Part shown: in pieces, positions 47,402-58,284 of the stretch
Layout: every line of letters begins with the position of its first letter
Position numbering within the stretch: the stretch's first letter is position 1
Source of the DNA: Eucalyptus grandis
Taxonomy: Eukaryota; Streptophyta; Magnoliopsida; Myrtales; Myrtaceae
Direction: 5' to 3'
Length of the DNA: 64,000 nucleotides
Assembly (NCBI RefSeq): GCF_016545825.1
Contig: NC_052622.1
Span: 44,849,263-44,913,262, forward strand
Position numbers and translations under genes: made by a program
The notes under the pieces: generated by a model
What the model saw: only the letters and a program-made list of their open reading frames with translations
Databases searched by the model: none
What the model was told of the DNA's origin: nothing

Positions 47402-47413
47402 CCTTATATAGGC
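47402..47413 (-). promoter_or_regulatory. 35S-like pregenomic promoter TATA box of the pararetrovirus
   Basis: The minus strand reads GCCTATATAAGG, close to the CTATATAAGG core of caulimovirus 35S-type promoters. Upstream (47500-47585) there are repeated GAACAGT/ACTGTTC and GCTACAGT motifs, a plausible enhancer. Transcripts would run left into LTR sequence. Confidence 0.6.
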
Positions 47414-47592
47414 AATAAGAAGCTACAAGGACACACACAGGGACCTAGCTCACGGATCCGGATACAAACAAGGGCACCGAAAGGGAATTATTCGCACACT
47501 ATGAACAGTAACTGTTCTGTGAACAGTACATTCCCTAGCCTAGTGCTACAGTAAAAGTGAACAGTGATTTGCTACAGTGAAATCGTACGGGT

Positions 47593-48295
47593 TCAACGGT
47601 CTCGTCCGTCACGAGCATTGTAGCTACAAACTGAGTCATCCGTGCTGTCTTCTAGGAGATGTGCCTCGTACTTTTGTTCAAGGGCTTCAAGGTCTTCAGG
47701 TGAGAGGATTTGGTTCAGCTTTCGTGATGAGGATGCTTGTTCATGAGCCCAATGTGATGCTTCTTCTTCAGCCCAATTTGTATTTTTATCTTGCCCAGTT
47801 GGATGGCTCTGCATAGAAAGATGTGTCCATGCTTTGAAATTGTTCGTAGGGATCCTGAGACAGAGGTCCTCCAAAGCGTGCATAGGGGTCCTGGGTGGAT
47901 TGGACAATGTCATCTTCGCTTGTCATTTCAGGCTCTTGGGACGATGAGGCTTGTCTGTATTGTCCAAGTGCTTCCTTAGCTTCTGGTGCTAGGTCATAAT
48001 GATCCCACGTAGTGGGTGCATTATTCCAAACATCTTCGGGAATGGTCTTGTTTTCCTGGCACAGGATTCTCTGGAGTTCTCGATATTCATGTTCACAAAG
48101 TCGAACAGATCTAGGATAAGATTTGTAAATCCGGGCCTCTCGGCTGTTCAAGTTAGGTTTATAGGATGTAGTTCCTATTTCTAGTGGTGCATCGAGAATA
48201 CTACCATTATTTCTGCAAAAATTCCAAGGACGTCGGAAAAATAGGATGGTATGGACCTCAGGATTTGGCGTCATGGATCTCAGTTCTTTTTCCAA
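47593..48295 (-). pseudogene. Pararetrovirus C-terminal frame of unknown function
   Basis: Two overlapping frames (47786-48295 and 47593-47913) follow the RNase H. They are acidic and rich in Gln, Ser and Asp (SQDPYEQFQSMDTSF). I recognise no domain. A separate downstream ORF of unknown role is described for Florendovirus, and this may be its relative. The frame change near 47800-47900 marks a disruption. Confidence 0.5.
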
Positions 48296-48353
48296 GTCTT
48301 GTTTCCAACATGTAGGATGATAGAACCAATTTAGAAATTCTAAAAGATTTCTA

Positions 48354-49495
48354 TCACATTCTTTTCAATGTTTCCCCGAGCAAGAATATCCTTGTGAGGT
48401 TAGCAATGAATCTTCTGGTTGGGATTTCAAAAGCTATCAGATACTTATTGGTTAAGTACCATAATAACGTTTTGAGCTGTTCAGGAAAATCATCTTCTTT
48501 CCAGATAAGAGGATGAATGAATGGATAATTCATGTTTAACCCAAAAGGATAAAGAATCGAACCTCCATTGAATCTGAATAGATCTGTGTGGCTTTGCCAC
48601 ATGAGGTTCTCCAAGTTCTTAGCAAGGCTGTCGTTCTGGATTTGCTGAATAATCTCCTGGGGATATTTCCAGCTTTGTGAATCTTTGATGTTCTCAATTT
48701 TGTATTTTACTCCATGGTTGAGCATATGGAAAGCAGGCCTTTTGATATACAAGTTGATTTCGGCTGGTGCCTTTGGCCTTGATAAAAAGTCAGCAAGTAC
48801 ATTCTTCTTTCCAGGAATATGCTTAGTTTCAAAGGAGTATTTTGAAAACCATTTAGCCCATCGAAGCAGTTGAGAGTTTGGAATTTGTTTTTGTTTAAAC
48901 TTGGTCATCTGAGGGAAAGATGCCATGTCTAATTCCACCAGAAAGTAGTGGCCGATGAGATGAAACTCAAACTTTTTGATTCCATTTTTGACTGCTAAGA
49001 TTTCTTTGAAAGTGGAATGATAATGCATTTCAGCTTGGGAAAATTTCCGCTTTTATGAGCACAAAGGAGTCTCTTACCATCAATTTCTTCAAAAAGAACA
49101 GCTGCCCAGTATTCGTCACTGGCATCAGTTTGGAGAATTCTTTTGCCTGTTGATGGTATTTGTAATGGTGGGAGATCTCGCATAATCTCCTTAAGTTCAG
49201 CGACCGCTTTGGTCTGAGTTTTTCCCCAAGGTGGGGAATTCTTCTTCAGCATAGATTGCAAAGGGATCAGAAGCTTTGCAATGTTTGGGACAAAAACCCT
49301 GAGATAATTAATTATCCCAAGAAATTGCTGAACTTGCTTTGTTATGAAGTTATCCTGAGGAAACTTCAATAATTCTTTAGCGATATGTGGCCCTGGGTAG
49401 TATGTACCTTTGTTAAGGTGCATACCAAGAAATTCTATTTCCGTTTGGGCAATATTCATCTTCCTTTGGGAAAGCATAATACCATGCTTTTTCAC
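48354..49495 (-). pseudogene. Pararetrovirus RT connection and RNase H, frame-broken
   Basis: Frames 48995-49495 and 48354-49028 overlap in different phases, so there is a frameshift near 49000-49028. The first contains the RT thumb (EFLGMHLNKGTY, QFLGIINYLR) and the first RNase H Asp in LQTDASDEYW. The second contains HSTFKEILAVKNGIKKFEF with the Glu, LVELDMASF with the second Asp, and SFETKHIPGKKNVLADFLSR with the final acidic residue. The motif set is complete but split between frames, so it is non-functional. Confidence 0.85.
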
Positions 49496-49511
49496 GATTT
49501 CTGCAAACTGC

Positions 49512-50330
49512 TCAAGGAGTTGACAGCAGTGATTTGCTCATCAGATCTTTGTAGAGCAGAATATCGTCAATGTATACGGCTACACTTGATAGAATTGGTT
49601 GGAAGATGCGACACATGGCCTTTTGGAAAAGGGATGGTGCTACCTTTAAGCCAAAAGGAAGAACTTTCCATTGGAAGTGCTGGTTCGGGATACAGAATCC
49701 TGTTTTGGATCTGTCTTCAGGATGGATGCCCAATTGCCAAAATCCGGCTTTGAGGTCGAATTTGGAATAAATGTGGGCCTTGGTTAGACCACTAAAGAGA
49801 GAATCTCTAGATGGCAAATGGAATTTATCATCTTGGAGGAAAAGATTGAGAGGTTGATAGTTGATCACCAATCTCATTTTTCCTCTGTTTTGCTCGGCAC
49901 GCTTATTGACATAAAAGGCTTCACAAGCCCATTGTGAGTCAGAAACTTCAATAAGGCCTTGTTGCAAAAGTTCCGAGCATTCTCTTTAAGCTAGAACCAA
50001 ATGTTCTGGCTTCATTCCCATGTGGCTTGCCTTGGTTGGGTTTATGTCTTCATTTTTCTTAAAAGGAAGGCGAACAAAGAACTCTGGGTTTTCCCATAAA
50101 GGATGAGAGCACTTTTGAGCAAATTCTGCATGGGATTCTGAACAAGATTCTAATAACTTCTGCATAATCGGATCTAGTAGACTCATTTGGATGGAAAAGA
50201 GTCTTTGGATATTGACAAACTCAGAGAATTGTTCTTTATACCTTAGACCTTTTCCGGGAATGACATTTGGGAGATTTGAGTCATGATGTCCCACCCAATT
50301 ATCGGTCTTTATTGGGAAGGTTAGATCCAA
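49512..50330 (-). pseudogene. Pararetrovirus reverse transcriptase, interrupted
   Basis: Two pieces in the same frame (49986-50330 and 49512-49967) are split by a stop at 49986-49988. The second holds the RT palm: MRLVINYQPLN, SKFDLKAGFWQLGIHPEDRS, LPFGLKVAPSLFQ and the catalytic YIDD at 49563-49574. Another frameshift follows near 49500. It would copy pregenomic RNA to DNA; with the stop and shifts it cannot be made in one piece. Confidence 0.88.
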
Positions 50331-50946
50331 AAAGATTTGCAGTTATGGAGCACTGCGGGAAGAACTGGACAGTTACAGGAGTGGTTCTAACATTTGTAGA
50401 GAAAGTATCTCCTGACGTAGAATTGAAGTATCGGGTGTAAGGAGTCCAGAATTCTTCAGGAAGAACTTTGGTGTCTAGAATTGAACAACTTGCTCCTGTG
50501 TCAATGAGGGCAATAACAGTGATAGGTTTGGCAAACTTTGATGTGAGGATTTTTACGGGGAAGTGTGGGCAGTGGGTTTGACTTGAAAATATGTCAAGAT
50601 TTGGTTCTGGGGATGATGGTGATATATGGAAAATATCTTCAAATTCTGAGTCTGACTCAGTCTCACTAGAAGTTTGGTAGGAGGGAATGGCACAAAGAGT
50701 TTGTTCAGATAGTTCTTCATCAGCAGAGAATAATGATTCAATATCATCATTTTCAAGAGAAATTCCTATTTCATTCTCAATATGATGGATTAGATGATTC
50801 GACTGTTCTCGCTTGGGGACAATTTTTGGCAAAATGTCCTTTCTGGTTGCAAATGTAGCAACGGTTTGATTTTTTGTGGCTTGTGCGATCCTTTCTTTTG
50901 CGTAGGTATCGCCATTTCTTCTTTTTCCGGAAATGCTTGGAGCCAT
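50299..50946 (-). pseudogene. Pararetrovirus aspartic protease region
   Basis: The frame contains VIALIDTGASCSILD, the DTGA(S) active site of a retropepsin, after an acidic Ser-rich linker (SSETESDSEFEDIFHISPSS). It is in a different phase from the coat-protein frame before it and the RT frame after it, so a frameshift lies on each side. Confidence 0.8.
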
Positions 50947-51358
50947 GTTTGGATTTCTTTATCCAAAACTTCTTGTAGTGCTTCTTCTTCCGGGAGTACT
51001 TGCCACATGTTCCATCACAGTCTTTCTTGGAGCATTTAATTTTCAACTCCTGACGGGAGCAAGCTAATTCGAGACGTTTGTCATCTGTGATGTATGTTTG
51101 CACCATCCTGCGTTTTAAGCATAATTCTTCTAGGCATAGATGGATTTCTTGCTGTATTTCTCCCAAGGGAATATCTTGTACCCGCCTTTGTTTTCCAAAG
51201 AATGATCTTTCAACCATCTGGGATAGTTCTTTCGGGATGGAAGTGAGGAAAACATGCTTCAAATTTGGGTATGCTCCAACTTGATAAAAAGTTTGAAGCA
51301 TTAACTTAAAATGCTTATCAAGATGCTTCTTACGGAGGGAGCAAAGATCGTCTTTCAA
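50777..51358 (-). pseudogene. Pararetrovirus coat protein C-terminal part with zinc knuckle
   Basis: A basic Lys-rich stretch (KKKHYKKFWIKKSKHGSKHF) is followed by a CCHC zinc knuckle CYICNQKGHFAKNC at 50819-50860. This is the nucleic-acid-binding end of caulimovirid coat proteins. It also has an upstream Cys cluster (KCSKKDCDGTCGKY). Phase differs from the frames on either side. Confidence 0.85.
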
Positions 51359-51746
51359 AAAACTCTCTTCTTTTTATCTCTATGAGATCACCGGGTTTTC
51401 CCATAAAGACATGATATAAGAGAGTGATGGCATAGCTGAAATTAGGTGACATTAGAAAATGAATCTGGTCTTGTTCTGAAAGTGATTGCCACCAGAGCTT
51501 CAAACTTCCTGTGAATCTTGTGACGAAGTTGTACAAGACGTCATTCATATCATGGTTGGTGATAGACTGGGTATTCAGCCATGTATGAAATTCTTCAAGC
51601 CTTATCGGCCATTTTTGATAAGGAATATCATCAATGGTGAAGAATTGTTTTGATGCGATGGACGTATGCTGAGTAGGATTGCTTGTCTGACCCATTTCTA
51701 GGTCAGAATAATTTGATTCCATGTCATCATCTGGTGGGTCAGCCAT
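51330..51746 (-). pseudogene. Pararetrovirus coat protein core fragment
   Basis: The frame contains FFTIDDIPYQKWPIRLEEFH and FTGSLKLWWQSLSEQDQIHF, resembling the capsid core just before the basic and zinc-knuckle part. A frameshift separates it from 50777-51358. I would not distinguish coat protein from a gag-like domain without a profile search. Confidence 0.65.
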
Positions 51747-51909
51747 GAATATCGATGAAGTAACTGGTGCAATGGGGAGGGTATCGACTGTAGGAATTGA
51801 GAAGGATGAGGAGGAGGAAAGGGATACTGAAGATTCTGTTTCAGTATCATTAGAAGTTTGCTCTCCTGAGAGCAGAGTCTGTTTTTCTGGATTAGGAGGA
51901 TCAGGTTGT

Positions 51910-53115
51910 TCAGGCTGTTGGATAACGAGTCGGGTTCTGGGTGCCTAAATCCTTTAGAAAAGATTCTAATGGATTTGATAGCATCATCCGTTCGGCCTTT
52001 CTCTTATAACAATGGAACTTGATCCCGTAGGTGGTGTTTTTCTTTCCCTTTTCCTTCGGGGCTTTGAGGCGATTTCGTAAATCTGCCATATCCGGTTCTC
52101 TTCTGTAAGGATCTGACGGAATAGTGGCAAAAATAGATGTTTGTGGTGGTGGAGGTAAATACCCAGTTTTAACAGGAGGTGCCAATGGATCAAACGGTCT
52201 GAACCTTCCTTCTTCAAGAAGCTGAATTTGGTTTTTGAGCTTCTCTATTTCTGGCTTTGGATTTTCGAGATAATGGTACCCAAGATGTTGTCCTCGATTC
52301 CAAGGCGTGAAGCCTTTTTGAATTCGAAAGTATCTTCTTGGTACTTTCATCATACCTTCGGAGATCTTGTTGCACATTTCCAATTTTAGAGTCAATTGCC
52401 TTGAAGGCATTGTTTTGTGCTAACAGAGTCTCTGATTGCCAATTTAAAACAGCTTCAGCAGCAGAGGTTTTTTTCTGTCTCCCATGTTCATCCACATCAG
52501 TGGGAGTAGGAACTTTAGGAACATGGCGGTATCTGCCATGAGGATCAATAAACTCTTCCGTAGCAGGGAACGAGAGTTTATTACTTTCCTTGACGAGAGG
52601 GGGAAGTCAGTATCCTGAAACATAGCAATAGAAGAAGTGGGTGGTGCTTCTTCCGGAACTTCGAGGGGGTAAGAGTACTTCTTAGCCCATTTAAGGATTG
52701 GCTTATAAAATGGAGAGAGGACTTGCTTTTTCTGGGGAGAAGATGGTGGTGGTGTTTTTGGTGGATCTGGTAAGGCTTGGATTGTAGTACTAGACTCTGG
52801 TGGTGGAGGTGGTGCATAAGAGACCATGAATTGGTATTTGTCGCATTCACCAAGAGTATCAACGGAGGAATCTCCGTCTAAGTACCTCTGGAACATCTTA
52901 TCCTTTGGCTTTTTCCTTCGAGGTGGAGATTTTGCAAAAGGATCTACCTCGTCAGGGGAATTTGTACAGTGAGAACATTGACAAAAGGGGTCCCAAAAAC
53001 AATGACCATAATTGTCTTTATAGTAATGAACAGGATGTCCATCACCATCAAAGTGTCTAACATGTTTTTTTGGATCTGGCTCGGAAATAGATTGAGGAAC
53101 ACATGGTTCAATCAT
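51910..53115 (-). pseudogene. Pararetrovirus inter-domain region: Cys-rich motif and coiled coil
   Basis: Frames 52444-53115, 52214-52495 and 51910-52410 read through in different phases. The first has HVRHFDGDGHPVHYYKDNYG then HCFWDPFCQCSHCTN, a possible metal-binding cluster, and a Pro-rich part. The second has QSETLLAQNNAFKAIDSKIG and DLRRYDESTKKILSNSKRL, likely a coiled coil. This lies between movement and coat protein; its function is unknown to me. Confidence 0.6.
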
Positions 53116-53815
53116 GAAGAGGGTTTGGAAGATAGAAGGACTTTCTTCCTTTTCCTTGCCAAATTTGATGGAAACAGTTCCATCTTTTTTTTCTTACGAA
53201 CTCTGAGTCCGTAGACTGGAAAGGCTTGTTGTGCTGATGTAGCTTTTCATAGTTGGTAATCCAGGTCTCTGGAAGAAGCTTGGCCAACGTATCCTTTAGG
53301 ATCTGTCTAGGAACATGGATACAGGATGCCTGGTCGTTTTGCATGGAGATGAACAAGGCATCTTCATTACCATTATTGAAGTTGAGATCAAGCGCATGGT
53401 TCTGCACTCGATAAACCATTTGGTAATGTAGTGTTGCAGCTACAGAGTCAACAATTTGAGGGGCTCCAGTAAGTTGAACTTGGACTTTCATAAAAGAAAG
53501 TAACTGAGGATCTGGAAGGGCGATGTTGAAGTTGGGGTATAGAGTGACAAAGACTGTTCCTGCATTCAAAGTAGTTTGAACAGTACCAATGCAAGCATGC
53601 TGGTATTGTAAAAACCTGGTGTCTAGCAATGCTATTCTTGCCACAACCGGCAAACCTTTTCGACCATGGAAAGTTAGAGCAAGACGAACAGCTCCATAAT
53701 GGACATGAGTGTATCCTTGTTGAGCCCATTGTCTAGGAAATTCTGGAGGGATCTGGAGAGTAACAAAGTATTCCTTTTCAGTAGCAGGAATAGGATGCTA
53801 GTCGAATTTGGAGGA
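53108..53815 (-). pseudogene. Pararetrovirus movement protein, N-terminus lost
   Basis: The frame (main part 53108-53653, extendable upstream) contains TTLNAGTVFVTLYPNFNIAL and DPQLLSFMKVQVQLTGAPQI, resembling the core of 30K-type caulimovirid movement proteins that form tubules at plasmodesmata. A stop lies near 53799 and the true N-terminus is beyond the insertion junction, so the gene is truncated. Confidence 0.7.
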
Positions 53816-54950
53816 CTGGATGTACTCCTGATTGAAAATCATTTGCATGTTAAGAACTTGAATCTAAGTCGTGAATTAGTATGAGTTTGGGAGAGCTCGA
53901 GCTAAGTTTAAGCTTAGTATTCCATTAGCCAAATTCTAGGTGGTACACCCGGAATTTAGGTCGCAACAACTTTAAAGGTGCTGGTGGGATTATTAACAAA
54001 GGAAAAGAAGTAGGCAATTGAAACGAAGGAGTAATATTACAAAAAACTTCAAATTGGTATATTTATTATATATTTACTCTAAATTATTTTTTAGATTATC
54101 AAAAATTCTAAATTGATATATTTGTTATTAATTTTAATCAAATTGATATGGATTTCCACGTGGATTGCCATATTGTTATGTGTTATTCAGTTTAACAATT
54201 TAACCATAGAATTTGATGGAAGGTAGTGAAGGGTAAATATATCACAAGTATATCAATTTGGGATTTTTGTTAATCTATAAATTAATTTGGGGTTAATTTG
54301 TCACATGTACAAAAGTTTGGAGATTTTGGTAATCAAAAAATTAGTTTGTAGAAAATTTGTTATACATTACCAGTTTGAGATTTTTTATGATATTAATTCT
54401 TCAAATAAATATACTTAACTATTATAATTATTTCCTATAAGCTTTTAATTTTTTGATTTTAAAGCCTCTAAAATATTCACGCCTACGTAAATCTAGGGGG
54501 TACCGGAGGAATTACGAAACCTGCAGACCCTAGTGGGTTCTTGGCTTATGATAAAAGCTTGAAGGATGGGCTTGAGTTTCAAAATTTTCATGACTGGTGA
54601 ATACAGGGCACGTGCCATGTATGCTTAATTAGTTATGGCCTATCTCTTATTAATTATCAAATTCGCACATTTGAATGTGCAAAAATCGTAATAGATCAAC
54701 AATCTACAATCCCATTAGAAAAAATAATTCCCTAACTCCATTTCGCCCTCCCTCTCTCTATGATGAGCTTGGCTATGTCTATCTCAAAAATTTTAGTTCA
54801 TGCTCTTAATAAAGTTGGATAGGCTTTGAGGTTAACTAACTTTCAAATGATAGGTGAACATCAATTCATTACTTATTCTATTTGTCTCGTATTTTCATTG
54901 TTATTATCCTTTCAGAATAATCTAACTTCTAAAATGAGCATCAATTATAT

Positions 54951-55850
54951 TAGGACAAAATACACCTTAAGTGCTCAAACTTGGCACGAAGGGACACTTA
55001 AGTGTCAAAAGTTTGTACAGTAACACTTAAGTGCTAAAATTGAAGCAAAATAGATCACTTAAGTGCCAATCTGGCCAAAATGCCGACGTCACAATTTTCT
55101 GGCGAAATAAGTGCAAAACGACACCGTTTTGGTGCTAACGTGGTAAAAAATTGATATAAAAATAAATTAAATTAAATTTAAAACCAAATTTATTTAAAAC
55201 ATTTAAAAATAAAATAAAAATATTTAAAAACTTAAAATAAAAAGGCTGGGGAGGGGGAGGCGGGGGGGCGAGCCCTCGCCATCGCCGCCGCCAAAATAAT
55301 TGGCAGCGAAGGGGGAGGGTCGATCGGGGTTGCCGCAGCCCTTGCGGCCGGTCGGTTGGTCGGGGTCTCCGGTCCCCGGCCAAGGTCCGGCAACCCGGCC
55401 GACCCTACCCTCCACCGCCGGCTCTTCTAACGGAGGCGGGAGGCGACGGGCAGCGGCGAGGGCTCGGCCCTTAGTCGGCTGCCTCTCTCTCTCTCTCTTT
55501 CTCTTTTTCAATTTTTTGTTTTTTAATAATCTTTATTTTATTTTTAAATGTTTTAAATAAATTTAATTTTAATTTTAATTTTAATTCATTTTATGTTAAC
55601 TTTTTTTACCATGTCGGCACCAAAATGGCATCGTTTTTGTATTGTCTAGCCACCTTAGCGTGCAAAACGACGCCGTTTTGCACTTGCTTCGCCGGAAAAT
55701 TGCTACATCGGCATTTTGACCGAATTTTGACCGGACTGGCACTTAAGTGATCCATTTTGCTCTAATTTTGACACTTAAGTGTCACTTTCCAAAATGTTGG
55801 CACTTAAGTGTCCTGCTGTGCCAAGTTTTGGCATTCTAGGTGTCTGTACC
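54951..55850. mobile_element. Second fold-back MULE-like element with GC-rich core
   Basis: Same family as 36634-37823: ends with ACACC..AAACTTGGCAC and GGACACTTAAGTG, an AAAACGACACCGTTTTG-type segment, AT-rich arms, and a GC-rich core at 55245-55480. The core shares GGCGAGGGCTCGGCCCTTAG with the other (GCGAGGGCTCAGCCCTAAG). Unit A is uninterrupted here (ATTATATCTTGTAATCCATA near 14168). The target duplication is unclear. Confidence 0.72.
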
Positions 55851-57640
55851 TCCTCCATATGTTTTGTATTGACCGTAGATAATGTTAAAAACTGGCTTGG
55901 CACTATTTTTCTAATAGATTTTTCTTATGAAAAAAGACTGGTAGTTGAGGGTAGCCTAGAACCTATGGAATTAACATTTTCGAAGTGAGTTCCTAGAGAT
56001 TACAAAAATAGGTTCCAAATTTCCAAAATCTAGAAGTGATACCTATTGAGGGTTGTGCAAATACCTTACCCAATCGAATTCCTGTATTTCCCTACTTACA
56101 TTTTTGTTTTTCGCTTTTTTGCTTAAACAGTTAGAAATCAAGTACTTAAGTCTAACTTTAAAAGGCCTTTATAACAATTCCTGGAATATTTTTCAAAAGG
56201 GTTTCTTCAGTAAGAATGCTTGATTTCGAATGTGTCGACTACACATAACATGATAAAAATGGCACTTTAGAAAATTGCACACTTTCTTTGAAAGGGCTCT
56301 TAAGATTCTTTTCAAGCCATTCGAATATTTGCTTAATGTTGACATTGAGCAGTGGGACTCAACTACTCTCCACAGAAAAAAAAAAAAATTTATGCGCCTT
56401 CGAAAGAGATTAGTAACCAGTTTCCACATTTGGTCTTACGTCGAGGATCATAAATCAAATTAAAACGATTATAAAAGTCAATGTAAAATAATCTTCTTAG
56501 AGTCAGTCAATTGTTGCCGTGCCTTGCAAATGGGACAAGTTGGGTCCAGTTGGCTGAGAATATCTCAATAACAAAGCCAAGTAGCAATCGCAAGTTGTCA
56601 AAATGACGTGTAGAAAGATCAATCTTGGAGAATATTCCAAGGGTCCAAAATAGACCAGCGCGGAAAATGACTGGAAACAGAGTATTTTCTTCCATAATAG
56701 GAACAAATTGCCAAAAATAATCAACCTATTTTTTGGTGCGGCAAAAATGATTTAACCTTGGTCCGAGGGTAAAGTTAGACAATACTTTTGGAAGGACTTG
56801 GCCGCCTCTAGAAAATTCACGACACCACCAAGTCGCCTGTTATAATCGAATTTTCTTAGTCTTGTCATGTCTTGCATTCAAGAAGCATTCTATTTTTGTT
56901 AATTGGGTTATAAGACTTGTCTACACGTTAAAAGTTAGTGTCAATTTGTATCACTTTTGGAAACTGTCATATGAATGCGTTGTTTTATGCAGATTGATTC
57001 ATGTTCAATGTCAATTCCCACGGCTTCATATTGCTCATCCAGAAGAAGCGCATGGTCGCTTCAACGAACGAGCACTTCCTTTTCTAGAAAGAAGGACAGA
57101 GGAGAGCTCTGTGTCCATTCGTCTCAGCACGTGGTTCCGAATAATGAATTAGAAAAGAAGAACAGATCAAGAAGGGAGGCGGGGGAGGTGTCACTCAATT
57201 CGGATAATAATGAACTTTAATTTAGGTAAATCCCCACGTTGGACCTTCCAAATTAGGTAGCTACTATATTAATTTTTTATCTCACCCTTAAACATTTTTC
57301 TATGTCACCTTTTGAACTTAGCATATATCTATATTATCTCATTTGTTCAAATACTTTTACTTGCCACTATTTCGATACATTCACATTCGCTCAAATCAAT
57401 GATAAAATTATGATGATTGTTTTGAATAGATGGAAATATCTTATTGTGCGTGTACAATTTCTTCCCTTCATGTGCAGCGACCTAGACCTGCCTTCCCACG
57501 TTCGCAAGGATAGAAAGATCCGGGTGAGTGGTTTCCTTTCGTTTTGTCTTTGCTCGGCGGCCCAAAAGAGATCACCTCCCAATCATCCAAAACCTAATTT
57601 TCTGTGTTCAGTCTCTTTGTTTTGTTGATCATTTTTGGGC

Positions 57641-58238
57641 GACTTTTGTATCTTTATTTTAGTCTCAAAAAGACAAAAACGAGAAAAATCTTCTCCGTGA
57701 TGGTCCCCTCTTAAGAAATCCAGGGACGGTGAATTCATCCTATCGGACCTCTCTGCCGACGCTACCCCCTGAAAAGTCGATGGTGATGGATCGAAATTAT
57801 CAAGGGATTACTCCTCTAGGTTTATCTGAAATCGCCACGTCAGCGCCCATAACTACGAAGATATTAAAAATGCCTTGTCGGATTTGGTCATGACACGTAG
57901 GCAAAATTGGAAGGACTTAATATCGCTTTTTTTTTGGGGGGGCGCTGCTGGGGGATTGGATTATACGTCAAATGAAACGTTTAGGATTGTTGATGCAATT
58001 TTTCCTAATTTATGGGTACAAAATTTATCTACCCAAGTTTAGTTTGGTAATGATAGTAAAAAAAAAAAACTTCTCTAGGGAGCCTAATAGTTCGAAAAAT
58101 GTAAAAATAGGAAATTTTGTTATCTTTTGGATCAGAATCCCCCTTAAATTAGTATTTTTATGTGTTGATCCGATTGAAAGCTCAGAAAAAGAGAGAGAGA
58201 GAGAAGGCTTGATTATAATAGCAAAAGGAAATACTCGG

Positions 58239-58284
<46 letters not shown>

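Larger units (their letters stand above)
47153..53822 (-). mobile_element. Endogenous pararetrovirus (Caulimoviridae), defective, inserted in an LTR
   Basis: About 6.67 kb, foreign to the LTR on both sides: left junction after CTAATCGACCCAC, right junction before CTCCTGATTGAAAATC. About 19 bp of LTR is missing at the junction. On the minus strand the order is movement protein, Cys-rich/coiled-coil part, coat protein with zinc knuckle, aspartic protease, reverse transcriptase, RNase H, an extra C-terminal frame, then a 35S-like promoter. There is no integrase, as expected. At least seven frameshifts and one internal stop split the polyprotein. The leader with the tRNA-Met primer site and the movement-protein N-terminus are missing, so it is incomplete and cannot make virus. 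Gene order suits Florendovirus or Petuvirus; I cannot choose from memory. Confidence 0.9.
44857..53968 (+). mobile_element. Ty3/gypsy LTR (TGTTGAC family) split by a pararetrovirus
   Basis: The LTR proper is 44857-47152 and 53823-53968, about 2.44 kb. It starts TGTTAACACTTAAATTTTGG and ends AATTTAGGTCGCAACA. Flanking pentamers are ACTTC (44852-44856) and ACTTT (53969-53973), a one-mismatch target duplication. Unit A has the empty site ACTTCGGAGGCAATTG near 13210. No internal region, so it is a solo LTR. A GC-rich block lies at 45570-45830. Confidence 0.88.
36480..57640. repeat. Duplicated unit B, expanded by insertions
   Basis: Collinear with unit A apart from five insertions: 36634-37823 (fold-back), 40839-41802 (hAT), 44857-53968 (LTR plus pararetrovirus) and 54951-55850 (fold-back), together with an expanded microsatellite at 42017-42100. 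After 56620 it continues into an older copy of the 5640-6520/38500-38740 module (56990-57600), including TCAATTCCCACGGCTTCATA and CGGCCCAAAAGAGA. Confidence 0.8.

Noticed and set aside
47333..49770. Plus-strand frames in the pararetrovirus block
   Set aside because: Shadows of the minus-strand polyprotein.
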